Source of the DNA: GCA-002727735 sp038134525
Lineage (GTDB): Bacteria; Bacteroidota; Bacteroidia; Flavobacteriales_D; Parvicellaceae
Direction: 5' to 3'
DNA: 64,000 bases
Assembly: GCA_038134525.1 (NCBI GenBank)
Contig: JAYPVI010000008.1
Span: forward strand, 1 to 64,000
The notes under the pieces are model-generated. The model saw nothing but the letters and a program-made list of their open reading frames with translations, was not told the DNA's origin and made no database searches. A program made the translations under genes and the position numbers. Shown here piece after piece: positions 61,624 to 64,000 of the stretch (position 1 is its first letter; every line of letters begins with the position of its first letter).

Positions 61624-62832
61624 ATGAACATTTCTTCATTTATAGCTAGACGTTATCTGTTTTCTAAAAAATCTAGAAATATTATTAATGTAATTTCCTT
61701 TATTTCTTTTTTTGGAATTTTTATCAGCGCAACGGCTTTAATAATAATCTTAAGTGCTTTTAATGGAATTCAAAAATATGTAGAGGACATGTATGGAAGA
61801 CATGCTGCAGATCTTTACCTAGAACCCGTTCAAGGGAAAAAAATACATGAAAATGACCCTCTTTTTTCATACTTAAATAATAATAAAAGCATTATTAATT
61901 ATCATAAGCAAATTGAAGAAACAGCCATGCTGAAATACGATAAAAGATGGATAGCCTCTAGCATAATTGGATTAGATAGTGTCTTATTTCGTTCGCAAAA
62001 TTGGCAAACTGACCTTACCCAAGGAAAAGCAGAATTATATTTTAAATCAATTCCAACAATAATTTTGGGGTATGGCCTTCAACATAAACTCCAGGTAGAT
62101 CTTAATCAAAATTTTATTTCTGAAATTTCTTTGTATTCAGTAGATAAAAATCAAAAACTTTCTGTTCAAAATAAAGGCATTTTAAATCGTGATAATTTAA
62201 TCCTCAGTGGTGTATTTTCCATTAATCCTGACATTGACGAATCTACAGCAATAATGGACTATAAAACAGCCAATAAAATTTTTAAATATGAAAATGGTGC
62301 CTCGAGTATTCTTGTTTTTTCAAACATAAAAGGTCGACTCCCCAAAATTAAAAGTGAAATCGAAAAACAATTTCCACATCTTAGAGCCTATTCTCATGAA
62401 GAAAAAAATAAACTTATCTATGCTGCAAATGATACAGAAAAGTGGATGGTAATAGCTATACTTACGTTTGTGCTTTTATTATCCTCTTTTACAATTACCT
62501 CATCTATCACCATGCTAATTATTGATAAAAAGAAAGATATTTTCACTTTATCTACTTTAGGGTGTAATCATAATACAATAAGAAAAATCTTTTTTAAGGA
62601 AGGGCTACTAATAAGTCTATTAGGAAGCTTTTTGGGTCTTTTATTGGGTTTATTTATTTGTTATTTGCAAATCAATTTTAAGCTTATCAAACTCAACGAT
62701 GCATCCCTAGAGTATTGGCCTATACTAATAAAATCAAGTGATTTACTGCTTTTACTTTTCGTATTGACTTTTGTTGGTTTTTTATCTTCCTATTTACCAG
62801 GAAGACTATTCATGAAAAAAGTAATGACTTAG
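61624..62832 (+). CDS. LolC/LolE-type FtsX-family ABC permease
   Basis: The protein has 402 residues and four membrane segments: one at about 20-45 and three in the last 140 residues, with a large periplasmic domain between them (about 50-270). The FtsX/MacB domain (VIAILTFVLLLSSFTITSSITMLI, then FTLSTLGCNHNTIRKIFFKEGLLISLLGSFLG) matches lipoprotein-releasing LolC/LolE permeases. It probably extracts lipoproteins from the inner membrane for outer-membrane delivery with a LolD ATPase encoded elsewhere. It lies 29 bases after dprA. A generic MacB-like export role cannot be excluded. Confidence 0.85.
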   Translation: MNISSFIARRYLFSKKSRNIINVISFISFFGIFISATALIIILSAFNGIQKYVEDMYGRHAADLYLEPVQGKKIHENDPLFSYLNNNKSIINYHKQIEETAMLKYDKRWIASSIIGLDSVLFRSQNWQTDLTQGKAELYFKSIPTIILGYGLQHKLQVDLNQNFISEISLYSVDKNQKLSVQNKGILNRDNLILSGVFSINPDIDESTAIMDYKTANKIFKYENGASSILVFSNIKGRLPKIKSEIEKQFPHLRAYSHEEKNKLIYAANDTEKWMVIAILTFVLLLSSFTITSSITMLIIDKKKDIFTLSTLGCNHNTIRKIFFKEGLLISLLGSFLGLLLGLFICYLQINFKLIKLNDASLEYWPILIKSSDLLLLLFVLTFVGFLSSYLPGRLFMKKVMT

Positions 62833-62837
62833 CTATC

Positions 62838-64000
62838 CTATTTCATTAGTTTGACGTAAACCTTAACAATTTTGGTTTCTTCTACTTCTAAAATCTTGAA
62901 ATGAAAATGTTCAATATTATACTCATCACCTTTTTCAGGTATGGTTTCCGCTATATTAATGATTAAACCACCAAGAGTTTCATATTCTTCTTTTTCAGGA
63001 AGACCTAATCTGTATTTCTCATTAATCATATCAATTTCTAAGCGGGCTGAAAAAACATATTCATAAGAAGATATTTTCTTTTGCGTATATAGTTCTTGAT
63101 CGTATTCATCATCAATTTCACCAAAAATCTCTTCTATAATATCTTCCATCGTAACAATACCTGATGTGCCACCAAATTCATCCACAACAATGGCTAAATT
63201 TCTGTTTTTTGCAATAAAATCTTCTAAAATATGATTGGCTGCCATCGCCTCTGGAATAATACCAACTGGCATTAACACCGATTTTATATTTTCTGGAGAT
63301 TTAAACAAAGCTGTGCTGTGCACATAACCAATTATATTATCAATATTATCCTTATAAATTAAAATTCTAGAATATCCTGTGTCTAAAAATTGTGTCTTTA
63401 ATTGATCTATGGTTTCATTAATTTCAAGTGCAACAATTTCATTTCTAGGGACCATACAATCACGAGCAATAATTTCTGAAAAACCAAGAGCATTATGGAA
63501 TATCTTCACGTCATGCTCCATTTCTTCATTTTCATCTAAGTCATTTTTTAATTCTTCTAAATACTGATCTAAATCTGTTTTTTTAAAACTGACCTTTTCA
63601 TCACTTCCATCTTCTTTGCCGAAGCAACTTAAAATAACTCTTGTTAAGTAAACCACTAGTGCTGTAACAGGCCACAATAAAATATAAAAACCGAATAAGA
63701 TTCCACTAAACAACTTTAAAATAAAATTGGGATTTAGTCTAAATATAGCTTTAGGTAAAAATTCAGCAAAAATTAAAATGAATATGGTGGAAAATATGGT
63801 CTGAAGAAAAAGAATTGAAGAAGAACCAAAGCCAAATGATATCAGAAAAGGCTCTAACAACACGGCCATGTACAAGGTGTAAATAACTAATGCAATGTTA
63901 TTTCCTACAAGCATAGTAGCAATAAACCAAGCTGGTTTATCATTAAAATAAGAGAGTAATTTCGCCCCTATTTCCCCTTTATTGTTATCCAACTCAATTT
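62838..64000 (-). CDS. CNNM/CorC-family membrane protein, 5' end outside window
   Basis: The visible part has about 387 residues; the frame stays open to the window end, and the first visible residues (IELDNNKGEIGAKLLSYF) match the interior of the DUF21/CNNM domain, so about 30-40 N-terminal residues are missing. Three membrane segments (LVGNNIALVIYTLYMAVLL, FLQTIFSTIFILIFAEFLPKA, LLWPVTALVVYLTRVILSCF) are followed by two CBS domains (about 180-305, ARDCMVPRNEIVALEI, DEFGGTSGIVTMEDIIEEIFGEI) and a CorC_HlyC domain. The family includes CorC, TlyC and the gliding-associated GldE, which it resembles. A cation-transport or envelope role is likely. Confidence 0.88.
   Translation of the reverse strand, partial: IELDNNKGEIGAKLLSYFNDKPAWFIATMLVGNNIALVIYTLYMAVLLEPFLISFGFGSSSILFLQTIFSTIFILIFAEFLPKAIFRLNPNFILKLFSGILFGFYILLWPVTALVVYLTRVILSCFGKEDGSDEKVSFKKTDLDQYLEELKNDLDENEEMEHDVKIFHNALGFSEIIARDCMVPRNEIVALEINETIDQLKTQFLDTGYSRILIYKDNIDNIIGYVHSTALFKSPENIKSVLMPVGIIPEAMAANHILEDFIAKNRNLAIVVDEFGGTSGIVTMEDIIEEIFGEIDDEYDQELYTQKKISSYEYVFSARLEIDMINEKYRLGLPEKEEYETLGGLIINIAETIPEKGDEYNIEHFHFKILEVEETKIVKVYVKLMK

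Overview
The window reads as chromosomal DNA of a marine Bacteroidota, most likely a flavobacterium (Flavobacteriales). Evidence: very AT-rich sequence; proteins with type IX secretion (T9SS) C-terminal sorting domains; promoters of the TTTG/TTG-N19-21-TAnnTTTG type (clear at rimP, rplU, the rhodopsin gene and an RNA methyltransferase gene); weak or absent Shine-Dalgarno sequences and several TTG starts; a Bacteroidota-type green proteorhodopsin; and family members typical of the phylum (TolB-like envelope protein, DUF4286, Fe-S-type photolyase family, CNNM/CorC-like membrane protein). No CRISPR array, phage, insertion sequence or plasmid function was seen; this looks like ordinary core genome with a few accessory patches.

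Layout. 1-9.2 kb: two paralogous giant secreted proteins built of MAM-like, fibronectin-III and CARDB-like modules, each with a T9SS sorting domain. 9.2-17 kb: an MBL-fold hydrolase divergent from a TolB-like/outer-membrane fusion protein, then TauE/SafE, an M20 amidohydrolase and RecQ. 17-21.9 kb: a tightly overlapping minus-strand operon serS - lipoprotein - TPR protein - DUF4286 - ACC-deaminase-like enzyme. 21.9-26.2 kb: rplU-rpmA, an LpxD-like acyltransferase, a GAF/PP2C phosphatase and sufS. 26.2-35.4 kb: a beta-propeller-like anchored protein, membrane proteins, a LON-domain protein and a three-gene glycosylation operon (GT4, TMTC-like membrane protein with TPRs, GT2). 35.4-41.6 kb: a light-associated neighbourhood with a SOUL haem-binding protein, DUF429, a photolyase-family protein that has lost its Fe-S ligands, an unknown protein, a thioesterase and proteorhodopsin. 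41.6-48.1 kb: small proteins, a YdeI/DUF1801 protein with a CDGSH iron-sulfur motif, tRNA-Leu and tRNA-Gly, mutS, an RNA methyltransferase and an outer-membrane protein. 48.3-53.6 kb: an aromatic-compound oxygenase operon hmgA-hpd-kynA-paaABC. 53.6-64 kb: a glycosyltransferase, a nitroreductase, an outer-membrane protein, the rimP-nusA-infB operon, dprA, a LolC/E-type permease and a CNNM/CorC-like protein cut by the window end.

How it fits together. The cell appears to be an aerobic, light-exposed heterotroph. Proteorhodopsin supplies extra proton-motive force, the photolyase-family protein probably repairs UV damage, secreted multidomain proteins probably mediate adhesion or substrate binding, and the oxygenase operon opens tyrosine-, tryptophan- and phenylacetate-derived rings. 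The best candidates for something undescribed are: (i) a TTTGTTTAA-type box repeated five times in just two intergenic regions, those of SOUL/DUF429-photolyase and of rhodopsin, which may form a light regulon; (ii) a short rimP-nusA-infB leader whose terminator-like hairpin ends two bases before the start codon and has a competing GCAA-tetraloop fold; (iii) the Fe-S-less photolyase paralogue; and (iv) palindromic sites in front of the all-oxygenase operon. Start-site corrections were made for mutS, paaB, hpd, sufS, rplU, the GreA-like gene and two outer-membrane protein genes.
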